Origin: Oceanobacillus sp. HTM 045
GTDB lineage: Bacteria > Pseudomonadota > Alphaproteobacteria > Rhodobacterales > Rhodobacteraceae
Reading direction: 5' to 3'
Assembly: GCA_009733745.1 (NCBI GenBank)
Contig: WNWL01000001.1
Span: 124,001 to 188,000 of the forward strand
DNA: 64,000 bases
The notes beneath the pieces are model-generated. The model had not been told where the DNA came from. It ran no database searches and saw only the letters and a program-made list of their open reading frames with translations. Below are positions 27,840 to 36,464 of this stretch, in pieces (within the stretch, counting starts at the first letter, position 1; the number at the start of each line of letters is the position of its first letter). Both the position numbers and the translations under genes were made by a program.

Positions 27840-28625
27840 ATGCGCCGTTTCCCGCCCGAGCGGATCGTCTGCCTGACCGAGGAGACGGTCGAGGCGCTCT
27901 ACCTGATGGGCGAGGAGGACCGGATCGTCGGCGTCTCGGGCTACGCGGTGCGCCCGGCGCGTGTGCGGCGCGAGAAGCCGCGGGTCTCGGCCTTCACCTC
28001 GGCGAACCTGCCGAAGATCCTCGCGCTGGAGCCGGACCTGGTGCTGGCCTTCTCCGACCTGCAGGCGGATATCGCGGCGGAGCTGGGCAGGGCCGGCGTG
28101 GCGGTGCATCTCTTCAACCAGCGCGACCTCGCGGGGATCGACGCGATGCTGCGCCTGCTCGGCGCGCTGATCGGCGCGCCGGAGAAGGGCGCGGCGCTGG
28201 CCGACCGGCTCAGGCCGGAGCCGGTGGCCGTGGAGGGTGCGCGGCCGCTGGTCTATTTCGAGGAATGGGACGACCCGGCGATCACCGGCATCGGCTGGGT
28301 GTCGGAGCTGATCGAGCTGGCGGGGGGCGAGGACTGCTTCGCCCATCTCCGCCACGAGCAGGCGGCGAAGGACCGGATCGTCACCTGGGACATGGTCGCC
28401 GCCGCCGCGCCGGACATCATCCTCGCCTCGTGGTGCGGCAAGAAGGTCCGCCCCGAGCGGATCGCCGCGCGGCCCGGCTGGGACATGGTGCCGGCGGTGC
28501 GCCACGGGCTGATCCGCGAGATCAAGTCGCCGCTGATCCTCCAGCCCGGCCCCGCCGCGCTGACCGAGGGGTTCGCGGCGATCAGGGCCGCCGTGGCGGA
28601 GTGGCGGGAGATGGAGCGGGCCTGA
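27840..28625 (+). CDS. BtuF/TroA-fold cobalamin-binding-like protein lacking a signal peptide
   Basis: The 261-residue protein has the vitamin B12/iron-siderophore binding-protein fold: RIVCLTEETVEALYLMGEED, the central motif NLPKILALEPDLVLAFSDLQ, a long helix region (DLAGIDAMLRLLGALIGAPE), then PLVYFEEWDDPAITGIGWVS and AAAAPDIILASWCGKKV. These proteins are normally periplasmic, but here the frame begins MRRFPPERIVCL with no signal sequence and no room for one: the upstream gene's stop directly precedes the ATG. A cytosolic role, or export depending on a partner, is possible. No btuCD or TonB genes are nearby. Confidence 0.85.
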   Translation: MRRFPPERIVCLTEETVEALYLMGEEDRIVGVSGYAVRPARVRREKPRVSAFTSANLPKILALEPDLVLAFSDLQADIAAELGRAGVAVHLFNQRDLAGIDAMLRLLGALIGAPEKGAALADRLRPEPVAVEGARPLVYFEEWDDPAITGIGWVSELIELAGGEDCFAHLRHEQAAKDRIVTWDMVAAAAPDIILASWCGKKVRPERIAARPGWDMVPAVRHGLIREIKSPLILQPGPAALTEGFAAIRAAVAEWREMERA

Positions 28626-28679
28626 GCCGGACCGGCTCTCGGGGGCATCGAGCCCCCTCGATCCGACCCACCTCCCTGG

Positions 28680-28702
28680 CCCTCCCCCCTTGAGGGGGAG
28701 GG
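28680..28702. terminator. Near-perfect hairpin between convergent genes
   Basis: ccctccccc (28680-28688) and gggggaggg (28694-28702) form a 9-bp stem around cttga. It lies between the BtuF-like gene (plus) and the GGCT-fold gene (minus). Similar CCCTCCCCC/GGGGGAGGG elements are common intergenic terminator-like structures in GC-rich genomes. Confidence 0.55.
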
Positions 28703-28784
28703 AACGCCAGTGGCTGGGGGCGCCTCATACCCCGAGGTCTGGATTTCTGGGTGCGGGTTCCGCCCGGCAGTGCGCTCCCGCCGG

Positions 28785-29237
28785 TCAGCTCTCCGGCAGG
28801 CGGGCGTAGACGTTGGCGATGGCGCTGACACCGTCGGCGTCCTCTATCGCGGCGAGAAGGCGCTTGATGCCCATGCTCTCGAAGGGTGCGAGGTTGGACC
28901 AGGCGTCCTTCAGCGGCGGGGCGTGGAGGACGTGGACGGGGATCCGGTCGCCGTCGGTGTCGAGTTCGAGGATCGGCAGGCCGAAGGCCATGGTCGTCAT
29001 CCGCCCGCGCACGAAGCCGGTGGACCAGGTGCCGCGGAACGGGGCGAGCATGTAGTGCTTGGCCTCGCCGGGGGCGAGCGCGCCGTAGACCGCGAGGCGC
29101 TCCTCCGCGCCGAACACGGTCTGGCAGACCCGCTCGGCGATGCGGGTTTCCTCGTCGGGCATCCCGCCCGAGCGCACCGCGTTGGCAAGCTCGACCAGTT
29201 CGAACACGCCCGCGTCCCTGACTGCCGCGAAACCCAT
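28785..29237 (-). CDS. Gamma-glutamylcyclotransferase-like (GGCT/AIG2 fold) protein
   Basis: A 150-residue protein from the ATG at 29237, with AGGAGG 5 nt upstream. It carries the GGCT substrate-loop motif in the form LAVYGALAPGEAKHYML, followed by RGTWSTGFVRGRM and a C-terminal beta/alpha portion. The extra N-terminal helix (about 45 residues) before the YGxLxxG motif is atypical. Family members cleave gamma-glutamyl compounds to 5-oxoproline, but many are of unknown activity. It is the last gene of the minus-strand cluster with the agmatinase-family gene. Confidence 0.75.
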   Translation of the reverse strand: MGFAAVRDAGVFELVELANAVRSGGMPDEETRIAERVCQTVFGAEERLAVYGALAPGEAKHYMLAPFRGTWSTGFVRGRMTTMAFGLPILELDTDGDRIPVHVLHAPPLKDAWSNLAPFESMGIKRLLAAIEDADGVSAIANVYARLPES

Positions 29238-29318
29238 GCTGCCTCCTGTTTCCGCCAGCTTGGCCCCGGCGGGGTCAGGGGGCAAGCGCCGTTTGGAGCC
29301 GCAGTTTACAGCCGCAGT

Positions 29319-29714
29319 CTAAAGCGCGGTCTCGTGCAGGTGGCGCCAGAGCCAGCGCCCGCCAACCTCCGCGAAGAGGGCGGTGGATCGGCGGCGGTTC
29401 TCCGGCGCGGAGTTGCGCGCGCCGGTCTGGAACTCGACATAGGTGGCCAGCGCGAGGCCGGGCCATGTGCCGAGCAGGCGCGGCTCCTCGATGGCGATGC
29501 GGAAGTCGGGATTGGCGCCGTGGGCGGCGCGGATCGGGTCGAGGAGCGCCTCGCGGGTGCTGCGGCGCCCCGAGGGTTCCACGATCTCGAACTCGGGGTG
29601 GAGCGCGGCGGCGAAATCGGGGTCGAACCGGTCGGCGGCGATCTCGCCGCGGAACCAGCCGGCGATGACGTCGTGCAGGCGCTCGATCTCGGCGGTGGCA
29701 GAGGCGAGGTCCAT
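29319..29714 (-). CDS. NTF2-like/DUF4440-type small protein
   Basis: A 131-residue cytosolic protein with the cone-shaped NTF2/SnoaL pattern: an N-terminal helix pair (ATAEIERLHDVIAGWFRGE), HPEFEIVEPSGRRSTREALLDPI, and strands ending RRSTALFAEVGGRWLWRHLHET. Such proteins may be enzymes or ligand binders; the residues here do not decide. It starts 4 bp after the agmatinase-family gene ends and is presumably co-translated with it. Confidence 0.72.
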   Translation of the reverse strand: MDLASATAEIERLHDVIAGWFRGEIAADRFDPDFAAALHPEFEIVEPSGRRSTREALLDPIRAAHGANPDFRIAIEEPRLLGTWPGLALATYVEFQTGARNSAPENRRRSTALFAEVGGRWLWRHLHETAL

Positions 29715-29718
29715 CCTC

Positions 29719-30660
29719 TCAGCCCGCCATGGCGCAGAGCAGCTCGAACATGATCGTCGCGCCGTTGAGCGCGGCCAGGCCGTTGACGTCGTAGGGCGGC
29801 GAGACCTCGACCATGTCGGCCCCGGCGATGTCGAGGCCGCGGAGCGTGCGGACCATCCCCTGCGCCTCGCGCATTGTCAGCCCGCCCGCCTCGGGCGTGC
29901 CGGTGCCGGGGGCGAAGGCAGGGTCGAGGCTGTCGATGTCGAAGGAGACATAGATCGGCCCGTCGCCGACGAACTCCTTCGCCTCGTCCATGCAGGCGCG
30001 CCAGCCCTTGTCCTCCACCTCCTCGATCAGCATCACCCGCATGCCGCTCTCGTGGGAGAACTTCCACATGTCCGGCTGGAAGAGCGGGCCGCGGATGCCG
30101 ATCTGGGCGACGCGCTTCGGGTCCAGCAGCCCTTCCTCCACGGCGACCCGGAAGGGCGAGCCGTGGTGGAAGCGGGAGCCGAGATAGTCGCCGCCGGTAT
30201 CGGCATGGGCGTCGATATGGATCATGCCGAGCGGGCGGTCCTTCGCGATCGCGCGCAGGATCGGCAGCGAGATGGAGTGGTCGCCGCCGCAGGTCAGCGG
30301 GCGGATGCCTGCCTTGTGGACGCGGGCGTAGAACTCCTCGATCTCCCCGTGGGCGGTGGTCAGCTCGAACGGCTTCCTGATCCACGCGTCGCCGATGTCG
30401 GCGATGGTCGCGTTCTCGTAGGGCGCGGCGCCGGTGGCCTGGTTGACCTTGCGGATCAGCGAGGACTGGTTCCGCACCTCGCGCGGGCCGTGGCGGGGGC
30501 CGGGGCGGTTGGTGACGCCGCCGTCATAGGGAACGCCGATCAGGCCGATATCCGGCGGGTCGGCCTCGAAATCCTCGCGGTAGGGCGCGCGGAAGAAGGA
30601 GGCGAGCCCGGTGAAGCGGGGACGCTGCTGCGGGTCGTCGAAATCGAGGATCTCGCTCAT
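29719..30660 (-). CDS. speB: Agmatinase/ureohydrolase family enzyme
   Basis: A di-manganese hydrolase that releases urea from a guanidino compound. The 313-residue protein has all ureohydrolase metal motifs: CGGDHSISLPILRA, IHIDAHADTG and YVSFDIDSLDPAFAPGTGTPE. The N-terminal GLASFFRAPYREDF and GVPYDGGVTNRPGPRHGPREV match agmatinase-like proteins, including guanidinobutyrase and guanidinopropionase, so the substrate is not certain. The ATG at 30660 overlaps the stop of the upstream GGCT gene by 4 bp. The pairing with two GGCT-fold genes suggests degradation of a gamma-glutamyl or guanidino compound. Confidence 0.9.
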   Translation of the reverse strand: MSEILDFDDPQQRPRFTGLASFFRAPYREDFEADPPDIGLIGVPYDGGVTNRPGPRHGPREVRNQSSLIRKVNQATGAAPYENATIADIGDAWIRKPFELTTAHGEIEEFYARVHKAGIRPLTCGGDHSISLPILRAIAKDRPLGMIHIDAHADTGGDYLGSRFHHGSPFRVAVEEGLLDPKRVAQIGIRGPLFQPDMWKFSHESGMRVMLIEEVEDKGWRACMDEAKEFVGDGPIYVSFDIDSLDPAFAPGTGTPEAGGLTMREAQGMVRTLRGLDIAGADMVEVSPPYDVNGLAALNGATIMFELLCAMAG

Positions 30661-31007
30661 CGGCCGAATGTCTCCGGATGTCTGAGGATGTAGACGTGGG
30701 CGCGCAGAGCTTCGCCCCCGGCGTCGCAGAGCGCAAGGGCGCGGACATATTCCGGCCCCTCGAAGGCGTCGATCCGGGCCCATGCGCGGGCCAGCGCGGG
30801 TGTGGTGAGGATCAGCCCCGCGACCAGCCCGTCGCCGCCGGGGACCATGCCGGGATAGGCCCGCGCCGTGCCGGGGTGCTTCCAGATCAGCCGCCCGGGC
30901 AGGGTCGCGGGTCGCCACGCGCCGCCGAGCGGCGCGAGGACATGGTGGTTGCGCTCGCCGGGGCGGAGCGTGCCGTAGGCGAAGAGGCGGGCCACTCCGG
31001 CGGTCAT
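30657..31007 (-). CDS. Gamma-glutamylcyclotransferase family protein (AIG2-like)
   Basis: A 116-residue protein with a compact GGCT fold: RLFAYGTLRPGERNHHVL (YGxLxxG substrate loop), GRLIWKHPGTARAYPGMVP, and the catalytic-glutamate segment ARIDAFEGPEYVRALA. The length and motifs are typical of bacterial GGACT-like proteins. Its stop overlaps the agmatinase-family start by 4 bp, so the two are translationally coupled. The ribosome site is weak (GGGA). Confidence 0.85.
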   Translation of the reverse strand: MTAGVARLFAYGTLRPGERNHHVLAPLGGAWRPATLPGRLIWKHPGTARAYPGMVPGGDGLVAGLILTTPALARAWARIDAFEGPEYVRALALCDAGGEALRAHVYILRHPETFGR

Positions 31008-31044
31008 GGTATCCCGGTCAGGTCTTCCGGTCAGGTATCCGCGG

Positions 31045-31848
31045 TCAGGCGGCGTGCTGGGCCGTGACTTCCTTCAGCTTCGTCATGGTGTTCTCCCCGA
31101 CCACGCCGTCGACGACAAGGCCGTGGACGCGCTGGAACTCCATCACCGTCGCGCGGGTCTGGGCGCCGAAGATCCCGTCGGCCTCGATGTCCATGCCGAG
31201 CGCGAAGTTGAGAAGCACCTGCAGTTCCTCGACGTCCGGCCCGCGGTCGCCGAAGGAGAGAATGCCCACGTCGGTGCTGGCCGCGGCGCCGAATTCGCCG
31301 GCTGCGGCCCATTCCCTCACCAGGTCGTCCGACGCTTCGAAGTGCATCGCGTCCTCGGTGCGGAAGGCGGCGCCCCAGAACCACTTGTGGCGGTTGAAGA
31401 TCGGGTGGATGTCGAGCAGCCCCCGCTGGGTGCGCCCGTCGCCGCGACGGTCGAGCTTGTTCTCCAGCTTGAGGTCGATCGCGGTGCCCCAAGAGTGGTT
31501 CGAGATAGAGCTGCTCGAGCCGCGCACCAGCCGGCAGCAGAGCATCCCGGCGGTGCTCATCACCGCGTGGATGGCGGGGAACTCGGCCTCGATATCGGCC
31601 ATGATCGCCTTCAGCGAGGCGACCGCGGGCTTGAGGCCGGTGGCGCGGAACGGGCCTAAGTCGGCGGTCTCGACCAGCGCGCGGATGTTGGCGTTGGTCG
31701 GGGGGCGGCAGGTCTGGTCATACGTGCCGCGCGGGTTGCCGACAAGCGAGAGCATGGTCGCGTTGCGCGCGCCGCGAAGTGCCCCGTTCAGGGTGCGCCT
31801 GTCGATGCCGAGCGACGCGAAGGAAACGGTGTCAGACAGATTGGACAT
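31045..31848 (-). CDS. M15 peptidase with C-terminal peptidoglycan-binding domain (endolysin-like)
   Basis: A 267-residue protein that joins a VanY/M15-type zinc DD- or LD-peptidase domain (about residues 60-190) to a peptidoglycan_binding_1 domain (about 195-265). Zinc ligands lie in ISNHSWGTAIDLKL (SxHxxGxAxD) and TEDAMHFEAS. The binding domain reads GDRGPDVEELQVLLNFALGM and DGIFGAQTRATVMEFQRVHG. No signal peptide is visible at MSNLSDTVSFASLGIDRR, unlike housekeeping DD-carboxypeptidases, so it looks like a phage-type endolysin, yet no other phage genes are near. It has its own candidate promoter and is divergent from dnaE. Confidence 0.85.
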   Translation of the reverse strand: MSNLSDTVSFASLGIDRRTLNGALRGARNATMLSLVGNPRGTYDQTCRPPTNANIRALVETADLGPFRATGLKPAVASLKAIMADIEAEFPAIHAVMSTAGMLCCRLVRGSSSSISNHSWGTAIDLKLENKLDRRGDGRTQRGLLDIHPIFNRHKWFWGAAFRTEDAMHFEASDDLVREWAAAGEFGAAASTDVGILSFGDRGPDVEELQVLLNFALGMDIEADGIFGAQTRATVMEFQRVHGLVVDGVVGENTMTKLKEVTAQHAA

Positions 31849-31862
31849 TCTGGAAACCCCCT

Positions 31863-31891
31863 TGCATATCAATCCTCGAATGCTGCCACAA
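31863..31891 (-). promoter_or_regulatory. Candidate promoter for the M15 peptidase/GGCT/agmatinase cluster
   Basis: On the minus strand TTGTGG (31886-31891) is followed after exactly 17 bp by TATGCA (31863-31868), 14 bp before the start codon at 31848. The short leader would still include GGGGG as a ribosome site. The local AT-richness supports the call. Confidence 0.45.
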
Positions 31892-32029
31892 CCACAGGTA
31901 AATGTCATTCACGGGGCGCTCTCCGCGGGCCCGGCGCGCGGCGCGCAACGGGGAACGATGGGGAACGATCCACAGGTTTCTGCCGCGGGCGGCTGTTCCC
32001 GCGGGGGCGCGGTTGGCTAACCTGCGGCC

Positions 32030-35000
32030 ATGACCGAGCCCCGATTCATCCATCTCCGCGTCCACTCCGCCTATTCGCTCCTCGAGGGGGCGATCGGCAT
32101 GAAGAAGCTGCCGGGCCTCGCCGCGAAGCACGGCTTCCCGGCGGTGGCCGTGGCCGACAGCGGCAACCTGTTCGGGGCGCTGGAATTTTCCGAGACGGCG
32201 GTGAAGGCGGGGGTGCAGCCGATCATCGCCTGCCAGATGGCGGTGAGCATGGGCGCCCCGGCGCGGCCCGGCGACCGGCCGCCGGACCCGGCCCCGGTGG
32301 TGCTCTACGCGCAGAACCGGGCGGGCTACGAGGGGCTGATGAAGCTGTCCTCCAAGGCCTACCTGGAGACCGATTCCGGGCTGCTGCCGCAGGTCACGGT
32401 GGAGGACCTCGCGCAGTGGTCCGAGGGCGTGATCTGCCTGACCGGCGGCCCGGCGGGGCCGGTGGGGCGCCTGATCCGCGAGGGCAAGGCGGGCCCGGCG
32501 GAGGAGTTGCTGCTGCGCCTGCGCGACATCTACCCGGACCGGCTCTATGTCGAGCTGCACCGCCACGGCGAGGAGAAGCACACGCCGGAGGAGGCGGCGA
32601 CCGAGCCCGCCTTCCTCGACCTCGCCTATGCGCACGGGCTGCCGGTCGTCGCGGTCAACGAGGTGTTCTTCGAGACCGCGGACATGCACGAGGCGCATGA
32701 TGCCTTTCTCTGCATCGGCGAGGGCCGCTATGTCAGCGAGGACGACCGCCGCCGCCTGACGCCGGAGCACTGGTTCAAGCCGGCCGAGCTGATGGCGGAG
32801 CGGTTCGCCGACCTGCCGGAGGCGCTGGAGAACACGGTCGAGATCGCCATGCGCTGCGCCTACCGGCCGCGCACCCACAAGCCGATCCTGCCGAAATTCG
32901 CCGACGACGAGGTGGACGAGCTGCGCCGGCAGGCCCGCGAGGGGCTGGACGCGCGGCTGGCCAGAGTGGAGCCGGTCGCGCCGCGGGAGGAGTACGACCA
33001 GCGGCTCGATTTCGAGCTGTCGGTGATCGAGAAGATGGGCTTTCCCGGCTACTTCCTGATCGTCGCGGACTTCATCAAGTGGGCCAAGGCGCATGACATT
33101 CCGGTAGGGCCGGGGCGCGGTTCGGGCGCGGGCTCGCTTGTGGCCTGGGCGTTGACCATCACCGACCTCGACCCGCTGCGTTACGGGCTGCTGTTCGAGC
33201 GGTTCCTCAACCCCGAGCGCGTCTCGATGCCGGATTTCGATATCGACTTCTGCCAGGATCGGCGCGAGGAGGTGATCCAGTACGTCCAGCGCAAGTACGG
33301 GCGCGACCGGGTGGCGCAGATCATCACCTTCGGCGCGCTGCTCTCCAAGGCGGCGGTGCGCGACGTGGGGCGCGTGTTCCAGATGCCCTACGGGCAGGTG
33401 GACCGTCTCTCCAAGCTGATCCCGGTGGAGGGCGTGAAGCCCGTGCCGGTCGCCAAGGCGCTGAAGGACGAGCCGAAGCTGCGCGCCTGGGCCGAGGAGG
33501 AAGAGATCGTCGGCCACGCGCTCGACATCGCCTCGAAGGTGGAGGGGCTGCTCCGGAACGCCTCCACCCACGCCGCGGGCGTGGTGATCGGCGACCGGCC
33601 GCTGGACGAGTTGGTGCCGCTCTACCGCGACCCGAAATCGGACATGCCGGCGACCCAGTTCAACATGAAATGGGTCGAGCCGGCCGGGCTGGTGAAGTTC
33701 GACTTCCTCGGCCTCAAGACGCTGACGGTGATCCAGAACTGCCTCGACCTGCTGAAGCTGCGCGGCGTGGAGATCGACATCTCCACCATCCCGCTGGACG
33801 ATGGGCCGACCTACGAGCTTTACGGCCGGGCCGACACGGTGGCGGTGTTCCAGGTGGAATCGGCCGGCATGAGGGACGCGCTGCGCCAGCTCAAGCCGAC
33901 CTGCATCGAGGACATCGTCGCGCTCGTGGCGCTCTACCGCCCGGGCCCGATGGAGAACATCCCGCGCTACTGCAACGTGAAGCACGGGCGCGAGAAGCCG
34001 AACTACTACCACCCCAAGCTGGAGCCGATCCTCAAGGAGACGCAGGGGATCATCGTCTACCAGGAGCAGGTGATGGAGGCCGCGCGGGTGCTGGCGGGCT
34101 ACTCGCTCGGCGGCGCCGACATGCTCCGGCGCGCGATGGGCAAGAAGATCCAGGCCGAGATGGACGCGCAAAAGGGCGTGTTCCTCAAGGGCTGCGCCGA
34201 GAACGGCATCCCTGACAAGAAGGCGAAGGAGATCTGGGACCTTCTCGACAAGTTCGCCAACTACGGCTTCAACAAGTCCCACGCGGCGGCCTACGCGCTG
34301 GTCAGCTACCAGACCGGTTGGCTGAAGGCGAACCACCCGGTCGAGTTCATGGCCGCGGTGATGAACCTCGACATCCATCTCACCGACAAGCTGAACGTCT
34401 ACGCCCGCGAGGTGGCGCGGATGGGGATCACGCTGGTGCCGCCCTGCGTGAACCGCTCGGAGGCGAAGTTCACCGTGCGCGAGGGGCGCATCCTCTACGC
34501 GCTGGGCGCGCTGAAGAACGTGGGCGTGGAGGCGATGCAGCTGATCGTCGCGGCGCGCGAGGCGGGCGGGCGGTTCACCGACCTGTTCGATTTCGCGCGG
34601 CGGGTGGACCTCAAGCAGGTTGGCAAGAGAGCGCTGGAAAATCTTGCGCGCGCTGGAGGATTCGACGCGCTCGACGCCAACCGGCGGCGGGTTCTGGAGA
34701 GCCTCGACGCGCTGGTGGCCTTCTCCGCCGCGACGCGGGAGGAGGCGGCGTCGAACCAGTCCTCGCTGTTCGGCGAGGGCGGCGACGGGCTGCCGAACCC
34801 GCGCCTGCCGAGCCCGGAGGACTGGCTGCCGACAGAGCGCCTGAAGGAGGAGCACGCGGCGGTGGGCTTCTACCTCTCCGGCCATCCGCTCGACGACTAC
34901 CTCGCGCCGCTCAAGCGCAAGAAGGTGCTGACCTATGCCGACTTCATCGCCGGCCCGGCGCGGGGTGGCGGCACCGGGCGGGTCGCGGGCACCGTGGCGG

Positions 35001-35488
35001 TGCGGCAGGAGCGGAAATCGGCGCGGGGCAACCGCTTCGCCTTCATCCAGCTATCTGATCCGACAGGGCTTTTCGAGGTGACGGCGTTCTCGGACACGCT
35101 GGCCGAGTTCGGCGACCTGCTGGAGCCGGGCAAGAACATCGTCGCCACCATCCAGGCGGAAATCCGCGACGACGACCAGATGCGCCTGACCCTGCGCGCG
35201 GCGCAGGCGGCGGAGGAGGTGGTGGCGGATGCCGCGGCGGCGGGGCTGCGGATCTATGCCAACGAGCCGGATGCCTTCGTCTCGATCAAGAACCGCCTCG
35301 CGCTCGGCCAGCAGGGCGGGCCGCGGCGAGGGCGGGGGCCGGTCCGGATCGTGATCCCGGTCTCGCAGGAGGATGGCGCGCCGGGGCACGAGGTGGAGGT
35401 GGAACTGCCGGGCGAGTTCTCGCTCGCCCCGGAGATCCGCCGCGCCATAAAGGAGGCGCCCGGCGTGTATCACGTCGAGGAATTCTGA
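32030..35488 (+). CDS. dnaE: DNA polymerase III alpha subunit DnaE
   Basis: The replicative polymerase catalytic subunit, 1152 residues, of normal DnaE1 length. The N-terminal PHP domain begins FIHLRVHSAYSLLEGAIG and continues AVADSGNLFGALEF. The C-family palm carries GPGRGSGAGSLVAWAL and the catalytic aspartates in PDFDIDFCQDRREEV (about residues 400-410). HAAGVVIGDRPLDELVPLY and NKSHAAAYALVSYQTGWLK follow, then an HhH region near 840 and an OB domain near 975-1060 (GTVAVRQERKSARGNRFAF). It is transcribed alone. Confidence 0.98.
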   Translation: MTEPRFIHLRVHSAYSLLEGAIGMKKLPGLAAKHGFPAVAVADSGNLFGALEFSETAVKAGVQPIIACQMAVSMGAPARPGDRPPDPAPVVLYAQNRAGYEGLMKLSSKAYLETDSGLLPQVTVEDLAQWSEGVICLTGGPAGPVGRLIREGKAGPAEELLLRLRDIYPDRLYVELHRHGEEKHTPEEAATEPAFLDLAYAHGLPVVAVNEVFFETADMHEAHDAFLCIGEGRYVSEDDRRRLTPEHWFKPAELMAERFADLPEALENTVEIAMRCAYRPRTHKPILPKFADDEVDELRRQAREGLDARLARVEPVAPREEYDQRLDFELSVIEKMGFPGYFLIVADFIKWAKAHDIPVGPGRGSGAGSLVAWALTITDLDPLRYGLLFERFLNPERVSMPDFDIDFCQDRREEVIQYVQRKYGRDRVAQIITFGALLSKAAVRDVGRVFQMPYGQVDRLSKLIPVEGVKPVPVAKALKDEPKLRAWAEEEEIVGHALDIASKVEGLLRNASTHAAGVVIGDRPLDELVPLYRDPKSDMPATQFNMKWVEPAGLVKFDFLGLKTLTVIQNCLDLLKLRGVEIDISTIPLDDGPTYELYGRADTVAVFQVESAGMRDALRQLKPTCIEDIVALVALYRPGPMENIPRYCNVKHGREKPNYYHPKLEPILKETQGIIVYQEQVMEAARVLAGYSLGGADMLRRAMGKKIQAEMDAQKGVFLKGCAENGIPDKKAKEIWDLLDKFANYGFNKSHAAAYALVSYQTGWLKANHPVEFMAAVMNLDIHLTDKLNVYAREVARMGITLVPPCVNRSEAKFTVREGRILYALGALKNVGVEAMQLIVAAREAGGRFTDLFDFARRVDLKQVGKRALENLARAGGFDALDANRRRVLESLDALVAFSAATREEAASNQSSLFGEGGDGLPNPRLPSPEDWLPTERLKEEHAAVGFYLSGHPLDDYLAPLKRKKVLTYADFIAGPARGGGTGRVAGTVAVRQERKSARGNRFAFIQLSDPTGLFEVTAFSDTLAEFGDLLEPGKNIVATIQAEIRDDDQMRLTLRAAQAAEEVVADAAAAGLRIYANEPDAFVSIKNRLALGQQGGPRRGRGPVRIVIPVSQEDGAPGHEVEVELPGEFSLAPEIRRAIKEAPGVYHVEEF

Positions 35489-35494
35489 GGTTTT

Positions 35495-35959
35495 TCAGCG
35501 GGTTGTTCGGCGGATCGCGGCGTCCGCGCCGCCGGGTGCGGCGTTGCAGTCGGCAAGGCTGCCCATCTTGACCCACGCGGACCCGTCCGCCCAGACGGCA
35601 CTCCAGCGGTGCGCCCTGTCGCCGGGCATCAGGCCGGCTTCGGCGGCGTAGGCTGTGAAACAGGCCTCCTGCTGCGCGGCGGTGGCCTGTCGGGCGGGTT
35701 CCGCGCCGAGGCGGACGACTTCCGGGGAGCCGGCGGGGGAAATGCGGCAGGCGTAGTGGATGCCGTCTATTCGCACGTGCGTCATCAGGGTGCCGTCGTC
35801 CCAGACCACGGTTTCGCGCTGGCGGACGGCGGCGATGCTGACCCCGGCGCGGGACGCGGCGGCGCGGACGCAGTCGCCGTAGGGTGTGGCGTAAGCTATT
35901 GCCGGAAAACACAAAAACGCGGCGGTGAGGGCGTGGGTGATCTGGCGCAGTCCGGTCAT
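35495..35959 (-). CDS. Small secreted protein of unknown function
   Basis: The product is 154 residues from ATG 35959, with GGGAG 6 nt upstream; the longer frame to 36073 lacks a ribosome site. A signal peptide (LRQITHALTAAFLCFPAIAYA) leads to a mature part with four cysteines (YGDCVRAA, HYACRISP, EACFTAYA, LADCNAAP) and a tryptophan-rich tail (HRWSAVWADGSAWVKMGS). No family was recognised. It converges with dnaE with a 6-bp gap. Confidence 0.7.
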   Translation of the reverse strand: MTGLRQITHALTAAFLCFPAIAYATPYGDCVRAAASRAGVSIAAVRQRETVVWDDGTLMTHVRIDGIHYACRISPAGSPEVVRLGAEPARQATAAQQEACFTAYAAEAGLMPGDRAHRWSAVWADGSAWVKMGSLADCNAAPGGADAAIRRTTR

Positions 35960-36209
35960 GGGAGGCTCCCGTTCGCGCTGACGGGACAGCATAGCGCAAA
36001 CCGGGGCCTCCAATAACCCGTGACATGCAGGAGGGGACGGCGCCTGGACATTGTCAGGTCGGGACATTGTCACGCCGATTCATGTCACGGCGGGTCATGC
36101 GGACGTGATTTTTCGTGCCGTGGCCCGCACCCCACCTCCGCGGCACGGGCGGGCCGCGCCTTCCGGGTGCCCGTCGGAGCGATGACCGGCGCGGCGATGG
36201 AGGTGGAAG

Positions 36210-36338
36210 ATGAGACTCGCCCATATCACCGCGATCCTCGGCCTGATGGTTCTTTCGGCCTGCGCCGGGCTGCCCGCAGGCGACCCGGCGGCGGCGGAAC
36301 GCTGGATCCGCAGCAGCCACGGCACGCCGGCGGGCTGA
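36210..36338 (+). CDS. Very small putative lipoprotein (42 residues)
   Basis: ATG 36210 has a GGAGG box at 36199-36203. The peptide MRLAHITAILGLMVLSACAG has a basic start, a hydrophobic core and a lipobox (LSAC), with lipid attachment predicted at Cys18. The mature part is only about 25 residues (GLPAGDPAAAERWIRSSHG). It is the first of three consecutive plus-strand genes for small exported proteins. Short length means chance cannot be excluded, but the ribosome site plus lipobox make it credible. Confidence 0.6.
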   Translation: MRLAHITAILGLMVLSACAGLPAGDPAAAERWIRSSHGTPAG

Positions 36339-36464
36339 CGGGCTGGCGCACGGCGCCTGCGACACCCTGACGGCCCGCCGCGGGAACACCGGGCCGGGTG
36401 GGCCGTTTTCCTATCCGACTGGCGCGCGCACCGGGGCGCCGCGCCGTGAGAAAGGAGAAATGCC

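Noticed and set aside
26805-28505. Minus-strand 566-codon frame spanning the globin and two opposite-strand genes
   Set aside because: Only its last 145 residues are real (globin). The rest is antisense to genes with clear signal peptide or binding-protein fold.
31045-31848. Prophage remnant
   Set aside because: Only one endolysin-like gene is present; neighbours are metabolic genes and dnaE, with no attachment site or integrase.
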